From contig OW818680.1 of NCBI GenBank assembly GCA_942493055.1, forward strand, positions 4,464,001 through 4,528,000: a stretch of 64,000 nucleotides of DNA, written 5' to 3'. The position numbers and the translations under genes were made by a program. Below, in pieces: positions 10,501 to 19,327 of the stretch. Every line of letters starts with the position of its first letter. The first letter of the stretch is position 1. Source of the DNA: CAIZQW01 sp942493055. Lineage in GTDB: Bacteria; Verrucomicrobiota; Kiritimatiellia; RFP12; UBA1067. The notes under the pieces were generated by a model. It ran no database searches. It was not told the origin of the DNA and was given only the letters and a program-made list of their open reading frames with translations.

Positions 10501-11460
10501 CTTTCGGCCTATCTCCAGGGGGAGATCGAGAAAGGGGATAAGAGCCGGGACACCTGGGTGCAGGCGATCAAAGGTGTGAAAGCGTTGATCAGCGACGCAC
10601 TCAGCCAGAACCAGAGCGATGAAATAGCCAAGGCGCGCGAAGAGGCGGTCGCAAAAAGCCAGAAGGCTGAACAGGCCCGCCTCTCCGGACTCATGGCGCA
10701 AGTCGATCAACTTGTCGCCAAGATCGAATCGCTGTATGCGCTGGGCACGCCTGAAGCACTTGTTGCGGGCGATGTGGAGCATAAGAACTGGCAGGATTTT
10801 GTTAAGGAAAAGAAGTTGGATGCCGCTGCAGCGGCAGCGGGTGTGAAGCGCATTGAGCAGGCGCGAGCCGTCTGCCGTACCAAAATGGCTGGCGGACTTC
10901 ATCAGAAAGCCCTGGCAGCGTATAAGAGCGGCCAGTTGATCCAAGGGGACGCTCTTGCAAAAGAGTGGCGCGCCCTGGGTACGACCAACAGCGCGGAGGC
11001 CGTCAAACTGGACACCGCGCAACGGGAGTGTGAAGCGCAACTCAAGAAGAGCGTGGATTGGGGGACGGTCTTAAAAAATGCCGAAGAAGAGGCTCGCGCA
11101 GCGCTGACATCGCAGGAACTGGAGTTTGTCAACTTCCAGGTGACCAAGCTTGCAGAGGCCATTGCCAAGGCGAAAGCTGCTGATGTTCCTGTTGTTCAGG
11201 CGACGCAGACGCTGCAGAAGCTGAACATGCACCGGGTCGTGCTGGCGTCGCCGGTACGGGTTGCCGTCGAGTCGCGTGATCGCCGGGTGACGGTCGAATT
11301 TCAGGACGAGGCCAAGCAGTGGCAGCCCATTTCGAGAAATTCCCGCGTCTCTCCTGGGAAGGTGCTCTTCCGTTTTACAAAGCCAGGGGGTCAGCCTATA
11401 GTCCAGGAGATGGAGGTCCTGCCGGGCAAGAATCATCGTGTTGTTGTTCCTCAGATGTAG
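7594..11460 (+). CDS. Membrane Ser/Thr protein kinase with tandem kinase domains (first probably degenerate)
   Basis: 1288 residues. Kinase domain 1 (~10-275) has a glycine-rich loop, VAIK (Lys50), HRD (~146) and MAPE, but reads HRDLTPSN for HRDLKPxN, DFE for DFG, and lacks the usual alpha-C glutamate. Domain 2 (~290-565) looks intact: GGGGFGWVYKA, VAIK (~321), REAETL, HRDLKPSN (~422), DLG (~444), MAPEF. A charged linker, one membrane span (~697-717), a long coiled coil and a C-terminal PEGA-like beta segment follow. Domain 2 should phosphorylate Ser/Thr, domain 1 may be regulatory. FHA proteins downstream, which bind phosphothreonine, are natural readers; targets are inferred. The ATG at 7594 is 14 bp after the phosphatase stop, so the two are likely co-transcribed. 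Confidence 0.93.
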   Translation: MSDAANIKIGGFQVVGELPGGEGGQGVLYIATCVEKQYEGVEIGDQVAIKVMTVQDSDGKVYHRLHTRTTALAALNHPGILKYYGCLSKKEVFNYYHFVIMEYLHGRTLKQKITALQSGVDADEALRICRCCLDALCYAQAKNIIHRDLTPSNIFLCDNGDVKLIDFEVAKTTRPTEQTNSTGVFGKLDYMAPELFLGSKETPVQSDIFSFCLCVHEMFTGNLPYERGSVAQAKGAIKVDDKIRSVVAGLEEILTKGLSVNPAERQQSFQELADAFAPLRTTIWKGTEGRTYEALHFVGGGGFGWVYKARLLPDKRLVAIKYLLDVRFTDRFEREAETLKQFEDDRIVQFIDYFTEAKMLGGHGFLVMNFLEGMPGSSLRDQLKKIRATTGERAGIAYEEALVAFIRYAEGLALLHQASVFHRDLKPSNLYFPEGKPQVACIMDLGVARNEEATLTHMGHVPGTLDYMAPEFARGDGGRGSAASDIYAFGLCLYEALTGRFPLPRLPAGSQAWLTYLSRSVSNPPRPEFKDEMVLANPTLKSLLESMIEPDLSKRISDTMEVVEILKQLLEATPGKGLAFPPSKPVKWPKKGSKKSVAPLPEKHDEGEEGATEKTMAVDAETMATLVANPAELEDLKKSARADAGAKKQKSVAAPVPSPAVHPASPQPAKKAARPAPAASHEKPAAPSMPGFFARRGKSLAIVAALVGLLGGGLFLARQPLKNLFKKPLASIQMKEDASFLQQLLSDVEKQREQMARDMANLETPAAYKAYGDKSSQLLKQLVDGASRHMTAREEQATPELAIQYFAFYDMTNRVAQLPQHARTLVEAKILRTLEKTEAAYRAGDMKEGQRLEDLWNEWKACQSDKLSAAQETRIRVAKTEATMRVGRNAEEIARKKAEADKQAELEKQRIADLAKAEADKKRAAEHAKVEAARKAEEERLKAEVGKPSGITDRQRRELAACDELRNAALSAYLQGEIEKGDKSRDTWVQAIKGVKALISDALSQNQSDEIAKAREEAVAKSQKAEQARLSGLMAQVDQLVAKIESLYALGTPEALVAGDVEHKNWQDFVKEKKLDAAAAAAGVKRIEQARAVCRTKMAGGLHQKALAAYKSGQLIQGDALAKEWRALGTTNSAEAVKLDTAQRECEAQLKKSVDWGTVLKNAEEEARAALTSQELEFVNFQVTKLAEAIAKAKAADVPVVQATQTLQKLNMHRVVLASPVRVAVESRDRRVTVEFQDEAKQWQPISRNSRVSPGKVLFRFTKPGGQPIVQEMEVLPGKNHRVVVPQM

Positions 11461-11537
11461 GTGTTCGAGTATGAAAATGAGCGACAAAGAAGGATCCACA
11501 CAGGCCTTAAATGATTTGGTATCCAGTGAAAAGTCTG

Positions 11538-11567
11538 TTGACAAGGACTTGAACAGGAGAGTAAAAT
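11538..11567 (+). promoter_or_regulatory. Putative sigma70-like promoter for the Tad structural genes
   Basis: TTGACA (11538-11543), an 18-bp spacer and TAAAAT (11562-11567) form a near-consensus promoter in the 184-bp gap between the kinase gene and cpaB. The leader would be about 70 nt. Box spacing is the same as at the phosphatase promoter. It would allow pilus genes to be expressed apart from the kinase/phosphatase pair. Confidence 0.55.
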
Positions 11568-11644
11568 AAAAATTAACGAATGGAGAACACTTTTTGCGAA
11601 ATGGGCAATGGGTGCCTGACGCATCAAAAAAGAGAGGGTGGAGT

Positions 11645-12430
11645 ATGAAAAATTCTATACCGCTAATCATTGCGGTTTTGCTGGGTCTTGCGGCAGTCTT
11701 TGTCGTTAGCCGTATGATGAAGAAATCGGGTGATACGCGTGAAGGAATGGTTTGGGTTGTTGCGGCGACGCGCGACTTAGGCATGAAGGAAGTGATCTTG
11801 GACGGCTACATTCGGGAGCGGGCAATCCCGGAGTCTGCCTTGTCTGAACGTCACGTGCTCTGGAGCAAAGCCAATATGGTCATGGGACAGACCATGCTGC
11901 GTTCCGTCAAAAAGCATGACTTCATTTTCCTTAATGATGTGGGCATGAGCAAGAGCCTGAATCTGTTGGTGGAAAAGGGAAATTGGGCGGTTCCGGTGAC
12001 CTTCTCTGACAATGGCATTACCCAGTTCCTTCAACCCGGCGATGAAATTGCCATTCTGGCGACCTTCTCCGTCAAGAAGAGCATCCCTTCAAAAGATCTT
12101 TCCGCGGAGCCCGTTATTGTTGAAGAGCGTGCGACTTCGGTTATGTTTCCCAGCGTACATATTCTCGACATCGGCGCTGGCGACGGCATCACCCGCGAGG
12201 AGGGGAACAATGTACGGGCTGTGATTGTCGAATTGCCGCCCCAGCAGGCGGCTACGTTGATCGCGGCTCAGCGTGTTGCGGAACTTTATCCGGCATTACG
12301 CTGTGCAAATGACAGTTCGTCCTTGAACCGTTTGGATGGCGGGGTCGTGGATGACACCACCTTCCTCGATCTGCGTAAAGGGTTGACATCTGTTAAAATT
12401 CCCGAAATCCCCGGGAAGGGCGCAAAGTAA
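11645..12430 (+). CDS. cpaB: Flp pilus assembly protein CpaB/RcpC
   Basis: 261 residues from the ATG at 11645, chosen because GGTGGAGT precedes it and the N-terminus is then a clean membrane anchor (IPLIIAVLLGLAAVFVV). An earlier in-frame ATG at 11594 has no such signal. A SAF-like segment follows (WVVAATRDLGMKEVI, with the typical IPE), then a beta-rich part with GDEIAILATFSVKK. CpaB/RcpC proteins sit in the periplasm and work with the secretin in Tad pilus biogenesis. The secretin gene follows 23 bp later. First of the structural Tad genes. Confidence 0.85.
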   Translation: MKNSIPLIIAVLLGLAAVFVVSRMMKKSGDTREGMVWVVAATRDLGMKEVILDGYIRERAIPESALSERHVLWSKANMVMGQTMLRSVKKHDFIFLNDVGMSKSLNLLVEKGNWAVPVTFSDNGITQFLQPGDEIAILATFSVKKSIPSKDLSAEPVIVEERATSVMFPSVHILDIGAGDGITREEGNNVRAVIVELPPQQAATLIAAQRVAELYPALRCANDSSSLNRLDGGVVDDTTFLDLRKGLTSVKIPEIPGKGAK

Positions 12431-12453
12431 AACATCAGAAAGGATCATCACTC

Positions 12454-13965
12454 ATGAAAAAAAGTATACTCGTATTAGGATTGGCGCTGTGCGCGTGCTT
12501 CGGCTTGGCTCAAGAGGCTGAAAAAGTGTCGTTGGGCATTGGCGCGTTGAAGGTGGTCGACCTTCCGTTTGTCATGCAGAACTATCGGATCTCCTCGCCG
12601 GACATCGTCAAGCTCGAAAATTTTTCAGAGAAGCAACTCCGAATTATCGGGCAGAAACAGGGCACGTGCGAACTGGAAGTGATTGGCGCAGGTATGACCA
12701 AGCGCTTCTCGGTGACCGTGGTTGACAATATCCGGCAAGTCTATGACAAGCTGAGAGTGGACCTGGATACGCTTCCTGAGTTGGACATCTCGATCAATCA
12801 GGACTATATCGCGATCAAGGGCGAGATCAGCAGCATCAAGAACTGGGAGCATCTCCAGAAAGTGTTGCCCATGTACGAGGGCATGTGCAAGAACTATGCG
12901 ACGTTCCGTCCGGCGCCTGAAATGATTCTGAACATGAAGAAGTTGCTGGAGCAGTCGGGGTATGTGGTTTCAGAAACCCCGATTCCCACAGAGCCTGGCA
13001 AGATCGGCTTCCAGTATGCGCAGAATGTGATCACGGTCACGGGCAGTGTCTATCATCCTGCTGATTTAGCTTCGATTAAGTCGCTCTTCTCGACGCAGAA
13101 CTGGATCGCGACAGAAGGGATCGCCACGGACGGGAAGGTCCGCCTGGTGACGAACCTGAAGGTTGAGCCCACGATGATTGATGTGGGGACGGTTTATGTG
13201 GGGATCACCAAATCTGAGGGCGAAAAACTCGGGTCTCCGAACAACTCCTTCTTTGGTTTCAATCCAACGGCCCTCTATGACATTGTCACCGGCAAGGGCA
13301 GCGGCAGCGCGGTGATGAGCGTCGGGCTGAATTCCATGATTCAGTTTATGGCCGAAACAGGCGTTACACGCTTCAAGACCGCAGGGCACTTGACCTTTAT
13401 CAGCAACAATGAGTCTAAGAAAGAGGCCACCTTCCACAATGGCGGCACCATGTACATCCGCGTGAGCGGACAGAACACGGGCGATCTGAAAGAGGTCCAA
13501 TATGGGTTGCAGATGACGGTCAGTGGCGGGCTCACCAGCGGCAACAAGGTGAAGCTGGACATCGCTATTGAGCGCAGCGATCCGCCGCAGTTGAACACCG
13601 CAGGCGACTATGGACAACGGAAGAGCAAGATCTCGACCTCGGTCATTTGCGAAATGAACAAGACGGTTGTGTTGGGCGGCCTGAAGGACCTGGTTGAAGG
13701 CACGTCAAAGGCGGGCTTGCCGATTCTGCGTAATACCCCCATCCTGCAGTGGTTTGTCTCTGAATCCGGCAACGCGCAGAGCGATATGCAGTTGCTGATC
13801 CTGATCAGCCCGCGCGTTCAGACCAATGACACGCAGATCAAGATTCCGCCCTCAGCCTTGACAGCCGACACCCTTGAGAAGGCGGACAAGACCAATCAAC
13901 AGAGGATCGATGAGGAGAAGCGTTTCCATGGATTCTGGTTCTGGTTGAACTGGTTCTGCTGGTAA
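12454..13965 (+). CDS. cpaC: Tad pilus outer-membrane secretin CpaC/RcpA
   Basis: 503 residues with a signal peptide (MKKSILVLGLALCACFGLAQ). Residues ~22-90 match the N-terminal secretin-associated domain (LKVVDLPFVMQNYRISSPDIV) and a BON-like segment follows. The C-terminal ~250-460 is the secretin domain: VGLNSMIQFMAETG, then KISTSVICEMNKTVVLGGL, GLPILRNTPILQWFVSE and LLILISPRV near the end. Secretins form the gated outer-membrane channel for the pilus, so the cell has an outer membrane. The gene lies between cpaB and the ATPase gene, in normal Tad order. The C-terminal tail WFWLNWFCW is unusually aromatic. Confidence 0.92.
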   Translation: MKKSILVLGLALCACFGLAQEAEKVSLGIGALKVVDLPFVMQNYRISSPDIVKLENFSEKQLRIIGQKQGTCELEVIGAGMTKRFSVTVVDNIRQVYDKLRVDLDTLPELDISINQDYIAIKGEISSIKNWEHLQKVLPMYEGMCKNYATFRPAPEMILNMKKLLEQSGYVVSETPIPTEPGKIGFQYAQNVITVTGSVYHPADLASIKSLFSTQNWIATEGIATDGKVRLVTNLKVEPTMIDVGTVYVGITKSEGEKLGSPNNSFFGFNPTALYDIVTGKGSGSAVMSVGLNSMIQFMAETGVTRFKTAGHLTFISNNESKKEATFHNGGTMYIRVSGQNTGDLKEVQYGLQMTVSGGLTSGNKVKLDIAIERSDPPQLNTAGDYGQRKSKISTSVICEMNKTVVLGGLKDLVEGTSKAGLPILRNTPILQWFVSESGNAQSDMQLLILISPRVQTNDTQIKIPPSALTADTLEKADKTNQQRIDEEKRFHGFWFWLNWFCW

Positions 13966-13978
13966 TCACGAGGTTCTT

Positions 13979-15712
13979 ATGATACTTAAAATCACCCGAC
14001 TGGATAAGTCTGTCCTGCTGGAAGAGCGTCTGCAAGCTGACAGGGTTCTGCAGATTGGACGAAACGAGAGCTGTGACATTGTGTTGCAGGCCAAAACAGT
14101 CTCCCGTCTGCATGCCCGTATCCAGTGTGCGGGTGATTTGGTGTTTCTCGAAGATGCGGGGAGCAGCGCGGGGACAAAGGTGAATGGCGCTCCGCTGACG
14201 GAGCGCTTGCTGATCTCCCCCGGCGATGTGGCGGTCATCGGTGACTTCACGTTAACCTTCCTTGACGAGAACGTGCCGGTACCGCCCGCGCCTCCTTTGC
14301 CTAAGCCTGTTACATCAAAGCCTGCACCGCCTGTGCCGGCTGCGCCGCCTGCGCAAAAAGGTGCGGAGAAGGCATCGTCCAAGTCGGCTATCCCTGATTT
14401 CGTGCGGGAGTTCAAGGATCTTGAAATCCTGTATACGGATGAAGTGATGAAGCTGAAGAACAGGATCCATACCTACGTCCTCGAAAAGCTCAACCTCTCC
14501 GAGACGGCGATGAAGGAGATTGCCAAAGAAGAGATGCAAGCCAAGCTGGAGATCTGTCTGGATCAGACCATGCGTGATTTGTGGCATGAGTTGCCGTCGG
14601 ATATTCCGAACGACATGCTGCGGCAGGCCATGATTGACGAGTTGGTGGGCTTTGGGCCGATTTCACCGCTGCTGCGCTCCAAGCTCATTTCGGAAGTGAT
14701 GGTCAATGGTCCGAGCCATGTCTTTATTGAAAGCAAAGGCAAGCTCTTTGAGACGGGGGTTCGGTTTTTCAACGCACAGCATCTGATCGCCATTATTCAG
14801 CGCATTGTCGAGCCGCTGGGACGGCATGTGGATGCAGCCTCCCCCATGGTGGATGCGCGTCTGCCGGATGGCTCGCGCGTCAATGCGATTATCCCCCCCC
14901 TGGCGCTGGACGGAGCGTCGGTGACGATCCGTAAGTTTGCTGACAAGAAGCTGACGACCGACGACTTGATCGAGTATGGCAGCATGACCAAGGAGATGGC
15001 CCTCTTCTTGGAGGAGGCGGTCCGGTCCCGCCAGAACATTCTGGTGTCAGGCGGAACGGGTTCCGGCAAGACGACCCTGTTGAATATTCTCTCCCAGTTT
15101 ATTCCCGGGAGCGAGCGTATCGTCACGGTGGAAGACTCGGCCGAACTGAAGCTGACCCATCACAACATTGTGCGTCTCGAAGCGCGGCCGGCGAACATTG
15201 AAGGCCAGGGGCGTGTGACGATCCGAGACCTCGTGATCAACACTTTGCGTATGCGTCCGGATCGCATCATCGTGGGTGAATGTCGCGGCGCTGAGGCGCT
15301 CGATATGTTACAGGCCATGAATACGGGGCATGATGGTTCCATGACGACCTGCCATGCGAACAATCCCCGCGATGCGCTCGCGCGTCTGGAAAACATGGTG
15401 ATGATGGCCGGCTATGAACTGCCCTCGGTCGCGATCCGTGAGCAGATCGCCTCTGCCGTGAACCTCGTGGTCCAGCAGACCCGCATGCCGGACGGTTCGC
15501 GCAAGGTCATCAAGATTTCAGAGGTCGCCGGACGTGAAGGGAGCACGATTCTGCTCCAGGATATCTTTACGTACGAGCAGGAGGGCTTTGACAATGAGGG
15601 CAAGGTACGCGGCTTCCATGCCCCCTCTGGCAACATCCCTCACTTTGTGGAAGAGTTACGTTCTTCCGGAGACCTTAAGTTGGACATGGGCGTTTTTGTT
15701 CCGCATAACTAA
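13979..15712 (+). CDS. cpaF: FHA domain fused to CpaF/TadA secretion ATPase
   Basis: 577 residues. Residues 1-95 are a forkhead-associated domain with canonical phosphothreonine-pocket motifs: [21 protein letters not shown] and GTKVNG. A Pro/Ala-rich linker (~98-125) joins it to a type II/IV secretion ATPase with Walker [10 protein letters not shown] (~357-366), an Asp-box/Walker B region [13 protein letters not shown] (~425-437) and the His-box [14 protein letters not shown]. The hexameric ATPase powers pilin assembly or retraction at the inner membrane. The fusion places a phosphothreonine reader on the motor itself. FHA-CpaF fusions occur in myxobacteria and actinobacteria; here it sits beside a kinase and phosphatase. 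A second, FHA-less copy is at 30148. Confidence 0.95.
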   Translation: MILKITRLDKSVLLEERLQADRVLQIGRNESCDIVLQAKTVSRLHARIQCAGDLVFLEDAGSSAGTKVNGAPLTERLLISPGDVAVIGDFTLTFLDENVPVPPAPPLPKPVTSKPAPPVPAAPPAQKGAEKASSKSAIPDFVREFKDLEILYTDEVMKLKNRIHTYVLEKLNLSETAMKEIAKEEMQAKLEICLDQTMRDLWHELPSDIPNDMLRQAMIDELVGFGPISPLLRSKLISEVMVNGPSHVFIESKGKLFETGVRFFNAQHLIAIIQRIVEPLGRHVDAASPMVDARLPDGSRVNAIIPPLALDGASVTIRKFADKKLTTDDLIEYGSMTKEMALFLEEAVRSRQNILVSGGTGSGKTTLLNILSQFIPGSERIVTVEDSAELKLTHHNIVRLEARPANIEGQGRVTIRDLVINTLRMRPDRIIVGECRGAEALDMLQAMNTGHDGSMTTCHANNPRDALARLENMVMMAGYELPSVAIREQIASAVNLVVQQTRMPDGSRKVIKISEVAGREGSTILLQDIFTYEQEGFDNEGKVRGFHAPSGNIPHFVEELRSSGDLKLDMGVFVPHN

Positions 15713-15723
15713 GGAGTCACGTT

Positions 15724-16602
15724 ATGGTGTGGTTAGTCTACATGTTGGTCTTTGGCGCGGTCGTGCTGGTGGTCTATTCATTTGCAGGACTCGCAAACAG
15801 CATCAGCCTGGAAAAGGTTGAATTGGAACGCAAGTCCAAGGAGCTTCAAAGCTGGGCGAATCCGATGAATCGTTATATATCGGATCAGCGGCTGGTGCAA
15901 CTGCGCGTCTCAAGTGCAGTGGTTCTCGGCGGACTCTTTACGGGCATCCTCCTCTTCGCCTCGGTCACGAATCCGCTGATTTGGATGCCCATCGCTGGCG
16001 GCATGGGGGTTGTGGGCTGGCTGGCGCCCGTGTGGTATTTCAACTGGAAGCTGAAGGATCGCAAAGACAAGTTTGAAAGCCGGATTCTCGATCTGACCAT
16101 GGGGCTTGCCAATGGGTTGCGCTCGGGACAGGCCCTGCCTCAGGGCCTGGAGGCCATTGCCCGTCGCTTGGAAGGGCCGATCCAGGAAGAGCTGATGGTG
16201 GTGCTTCGCGAGTACCGGTTTGGACTGGAACTGGCAGAGGCGCTCGAACGTATGTATCAGCGCATGCCGTGCGAGGACTTGCGCTTGCTGATCACCTCCG
16301 TGAAGTTGACCTCGCAGTCCGGCGGAAGCATGGCGGAAGTTTTAGGCCGCATGACAGAGATGATCCGCGGGCGCACCGAATTCCAGGGCAAACTCCGGAC
16401 GCTCACGGCGCAAGGACGTTTTGAGGCGATCGCGATTTCCGCCTCCCCGTTTGTTGCCTTTATTATTTTGTATCTCGTGGATACGGAGTTGATGGCGCCG
16501 ATGTTGAGGACAACGGTCGGGTGGGCTGCGCTGGGTACAGTTGTCCTGCTGGAAACGATTGGTTTTTATATCATTAACAAGATCGTCACGATTGAGGTAT
16601 AG
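15724..16602 (+). CDS. tadB: Inner-membrane platform protein TadB
   Basis: 292 residues with an N-terminal span, a second hydrophobic stretch (~58-88) and a C-terminal pair of spans around a type II secretion F domain (~120-245), with LRSGQALPQGLEAIARRLEGPIQEEL and TSVKLTSQSGGSMAEVLGRM typical of TadB. With TadC it forms the inner-membrane platform that couples the CpaF motor to pilin insertion. It starts 11 bp after cpaF and ends 5 bp before tadC. Confidence 0.92.
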   Translation: MVWLVYMLVFGAVVLVVYSFAGLANSISLEKVELERKSKELQSWANPMNRYISDQRLVQLRVSSAVVLGGLFTGILLFASVTNPLIWMPIAGGMGVVGWLAPVWYFNWKLKDRKDKFESRILDLTMGLANGLRSGQALPQGLEAIARRLEGPIQEELMVVLREYRFGLELAEALERMYQRMPCEDLRLLITSVKLTSQSGGSMAEVLGRMTEMIRGRTEFQGKLRTLTAQGRFEAIAISASPFVAFIILYLVDTELMAPMLRTTVGWAALGTVVLLETIGFYIINKIVTIEV

Positions 16603-16607
16603 GCATC

Positions 16608-17522
16608 ATGGATATTCAGACAATAATGGCGTATATGGCTGTCTTTCTTGCCGTATTGATCCCTGTGATTGCTGGACAGCTTTGGGGCGGTCAGGATAGC
16701 GTTCCCCAGCCGACCTCTTTTGATTCGGGTCGGATTCCTAAACTCTTTAAGCTGGCCCGGCTTCCGATTGGTGCGCTCTGCTCAGCCGGCATCGGAAGCT
16801 CCATGGAGCAGATGAACGCCAAGAAGACCAAGGATCTCGAGAAGAAGATCGTTGTTGCGAATTTAGCAATTACCCCTCAGATGGTCTATACAGCGCAGGT
16901 CGTCTATAGTATCGCCTTGGTCTTTATCACGGTCGTCTGGTGCGCGGTGCTCGGGCTGAAGCCTGCGGTAATCGTGATTGGAGCAGTGATCGCCTTATTC
17001 ATTGGCTGGGTTTATCCGGCGACATCCGTGGACAGTTTGGCGAATAAGCGCCAGCAGGAGATCATCAAGAGCCTGCCCTTTGCCATTGACCTCGTGGGGT
17101 CTGCGATGCGTTCCGGTTTGGATTTCAATGCCTCGATCCGTTATTTTGTCTCCATGGGCATCCCCGGGGCGCTCAGCATGGAGTTCGGTATTATGCTGAA
17201 GCAGATTGAACTGGGAAAGACGCGTGTGGAGGCCCTCAGCAACATGGCCGAGCGTGTGAACACGCAGGAGTTTACAACCTTTGTCGGCGCGGTTGCGCAC
17301 GGCACGGAAATTGGCGCATCCATCGTTGACACGATGGTCATCCAGAGCGAAGAGATGCGGCGTGCACGTTTCAACCTCGCCGAGCAGAAGGCGCAGCGCG
17401 CACCCTCCCTGATGATTTTGCCGATGGCATTGTTCATTATGCCGTCGGTGTTCATTATCATTTTTGTCCCGGTATACTTGAAGATCCAATCGAGCGGCAT
17501 GGGCTCAATGTTTTCGAAGTAA
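16608..17522 (+). CDS. tadC: Inner-membrane platform protein TadC
   Basis: 304 residues. An N-terminal span is followed by two hydrophobic segments (~95-140) and a type II secretion F domain with KSLPFAIDLVGSAMRSGLDF and FVGAVAHGTEIGASIVDTM. The C-terminal span contains SLMILPMALFIMPSVFIIIF. TadC partners with TadB in the pilus platform. Position and length (about 300 residues) are standard. Confidence 0.92.
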   Translation: MDIQTIMAYMAVFLAVLIPVIAGQLWGGQDSVPQPTSFDSGRIPKLFKLARLPIGALCSAGIGSSMEQMNAKKTKDLEKKIVVANLAITPQMVYTAQVVYSIALVFITVVWCAVLGLKPAVIVIGAVIALFIGWVYPATSVDSLANKRQQEIIKSLPFAIDLVGSAMRSGLDFNASIRYFVSMGIPGALSMEFGIMLKQIELGKTRVEALSNMAERVNTQEFTTFVGAVAHGTEIGASIVDTMVIQSEEMRRARFNLAEQKAQRAPSLMILPMALFIMPSVFIIIFVPVYLKIQSSGMGSMFSK

Positions 17523-17531
17523 GGATTTATT

Positions 17532-19325
17532 ATGAGCAAGGTCAATCACCATATTCAGTTTGTTTCGGGTGAGTGCAAGGGCGACTCCAGGCCGCTGACT
17601 GAAGGAGTATCTGTTATCTTAGGGCGCTCACGTTCAGCGACGTATCGTTTTACCACGCCCGATATCTCCGGGAAGCATCTTGAATTGACCATTCTACCGT
17701 CGGGCGATGTGGCGCTTAAAAACCTGAGTACACACCGGACTGACGTGAATGGAAAAGCCCTTGCCGAAGGCGAGGCTGTCATCTTAAGCGAGGGCGACTG
17801 TGTGGCCATGGGGGACACGACCACATTTGTCCTCGGGTCTCTTCCGGAGGGGGAGGCTCCAGAAGAAGGCTCGCCGGAGGGGATGACCACCCCGACCAAT
17901 TTTGCGGCTGCATCGGCGGTCAAGGTGATGGTGCCGCCGCCGGTCTCGGCTCGGCTGTCGCAGGCGCCAAAGGCTTCCGCGGGCGTTGACGAGTCAAAGA
18001 CCGAGCTTCCTGATGATGAGCCACGCAGGGCCCCGGAGAAGACGGATGACGGCGCGACCCTGGCTGACGCGCCTGTAGAGGCGGATCGGGACCAGACGGT
18101 GATCCCGGAGGCGGCCCCGCAAGAGAAACCACGGCCACTCTTTTCATCGCCAGAGGTGCGCGCGAGCAAACCCGCAACACGTCCCGCACCGCCCGTGCAA
18201 GCGAATCCTGAAGCGGACGAGGCCAAGACATCCCAGGCACCCGACGAGGATGGAGATGACAACGAGACCATGATGATGCAGACGCGTGTTGCGACCATGG
18301 AAGAGATGGACCTGCTCCGGAAGACACGTAAGCCCAAGGTCAATAAGTGGGTCATCTGGCTTGCAGCCGGGATGGCGGCCTCCGCTTGTCTTGTCGGAAC
18401 CAGTTACATGGTCTCACAGACCAACATTGAGAATCCCTTGACCTGGCCCATGGACGGCGACAAATTTAACGATGAGGTCATCTATCCGGACATTGGTGTG
18501 GATAAAGATTTTATTCTCTACTTCCCCCGGCATCGGAGCATGCAGGTCAAGAAAGAACCCAACCGCATTACGGCCATGACCCGGATCGGCAAGCGGCGTG
18601 ATGTGCCGTGCCGTGTGACTTTCAGCATGAACAAGTCCATCGACAATCTCTCCTTGAACCGCATGAAAGGGTTCAAGGCCTGGCAGGACAGGATGATGGC
18701 TTCAGGCGGCCAGTGGAACTTTGACGAAGACAAGAATGTCTACTTCAGAGGGCGAGAGAACGGACTGCCGCATCAACTGGCGCTCTATACGCGATCGGTT
18801 GACAAGCTGGCCTGGTTCGGTGTGGTGATGTACATCAAAGACCGCGACTGGGAAATCGTTGTCCAAAAGGAGATCCCCTCTTCAGAACGCTATCGCGGTG
18901 AGGCATTGCTGGTCAGTACGCCCTTTATCAGTGTGTCGCAGCGCTATGTCGTGAATCACTGGGAGCCCGGGGAGGTCACCTTCCCGCTGACGGTGCCCGA
19001 GATGCTGAGCGAGGCCAGGTCCATGCTGAATCGCACGATCGCTACGCCGCGCATGTGGCCTCATATCTTGGACTTGCTGCGAAATATTCTGGGCACGTCG
19101 TTGCGCTCGAATGACACGGTGACGTACGAGGCAGCCATGGAGCTGCTGCGCGATTTACGCGCTAAGCAATCGCAATGGCTCAACAACCAGAAGATCGGCT
19201 ACTTTTCAGCGCAGGCAAAGAATCTGACGAAGGCCGCTGCAGCGATTCGCCAAGATTGCCTGACTGTTTTTTCAGATGAGGATGATTTGAGGTGTCATCA
19301 ACTTCGAAACGACCAATGGGATTAA
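17532..19325 (+). CDS. Membrane protein with N-terminal FHA domain
   Basis: 597 residues. The first ~95 residues form an FHA-like fold (VILGRSRSATYRF, ISGKHLELTI, VNGKAL), but the usual SRxH is SGKH, so phosphopeptide binding may be changed. An acidic, Pro/Ala-rich, Thr-containing linker (~100-265) includes DDNETMMMQTRV, a possible phospho-acceptor region. One membrane span (~271-295) is followed by ~300 residues outside the cytoplasm with no recognised domain. It lies between tadC and the double-FHA protein and has the kinase's topology. It probably senses or transmits the phosphorylation state to the pilus machine; the function is inferred. Confidence 0.8.
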   Translation: MSKVNHHIQFVSGECKGDSRPLTEGVSVILGRSRSATYRFTTPDISGKHLELTILPSGDVALKNLSTHRTDVNGKALAEGEAVILSEGDCVAMGDTTTFVLGSLPEGEAPEEGSPEGMTTPTNFAAASAVKVMVPPPVSARLSQAPKASAGVDESKTELPDDEPRRAPEKTDDGATLADAPVEADRDQTVIPEAAPQEKPRPLFSSPEVRASKPATRPAPPVQANPEADEAKTSQAPDEDGDDNETMMMQTRVATMEEMDLLRKTRKPKVNKWVIWLAAGMAASACLVGTSYMVSQTNIENPLTWPMDGDKFNDEVIYPDIGVDKDFILYFPRHRSMQVKKEPNRITAMTRIGKRRDVPCRVTFSMNKSIDNLSLNRMKGFKAWQDRMMASGGQWNFDEDKNVYFRGRENGLPHQLALYTRSVDKLAWFGVVMYIKDRDWEIVVQKEIPSSERYRGEALLVSTPFISVSQRYVVNHWEPGEVTFPLTVPEMLSEARSMLNRTIATPRMWPHILDLLRNILGTSLRSNDTVTYEAAMELLRDLRAKQSQWLNNQKIGYFSAQAKNLTKAAAAIRQDCLTVFSDEDDLRCHQLRNDQWD

Positions 19326-19327
19326 TT

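Noticed and set aside
9754..11040. 428-codon open frame on the minus strand
   Set aside because: Antisense to the coiled-coil part of the kinase gene; Ala/Lys-rich coding DNA gives such long shadows.
11471..11569. Small 32-codon frame (MKMSDKEGSTQALNDLV...) between the kinase gene and cpaB
   Set aside because: No good ribosome-binding site, and the near-consensus promoter at 11538-11567 lies inside it; it is more likely leader DNA.
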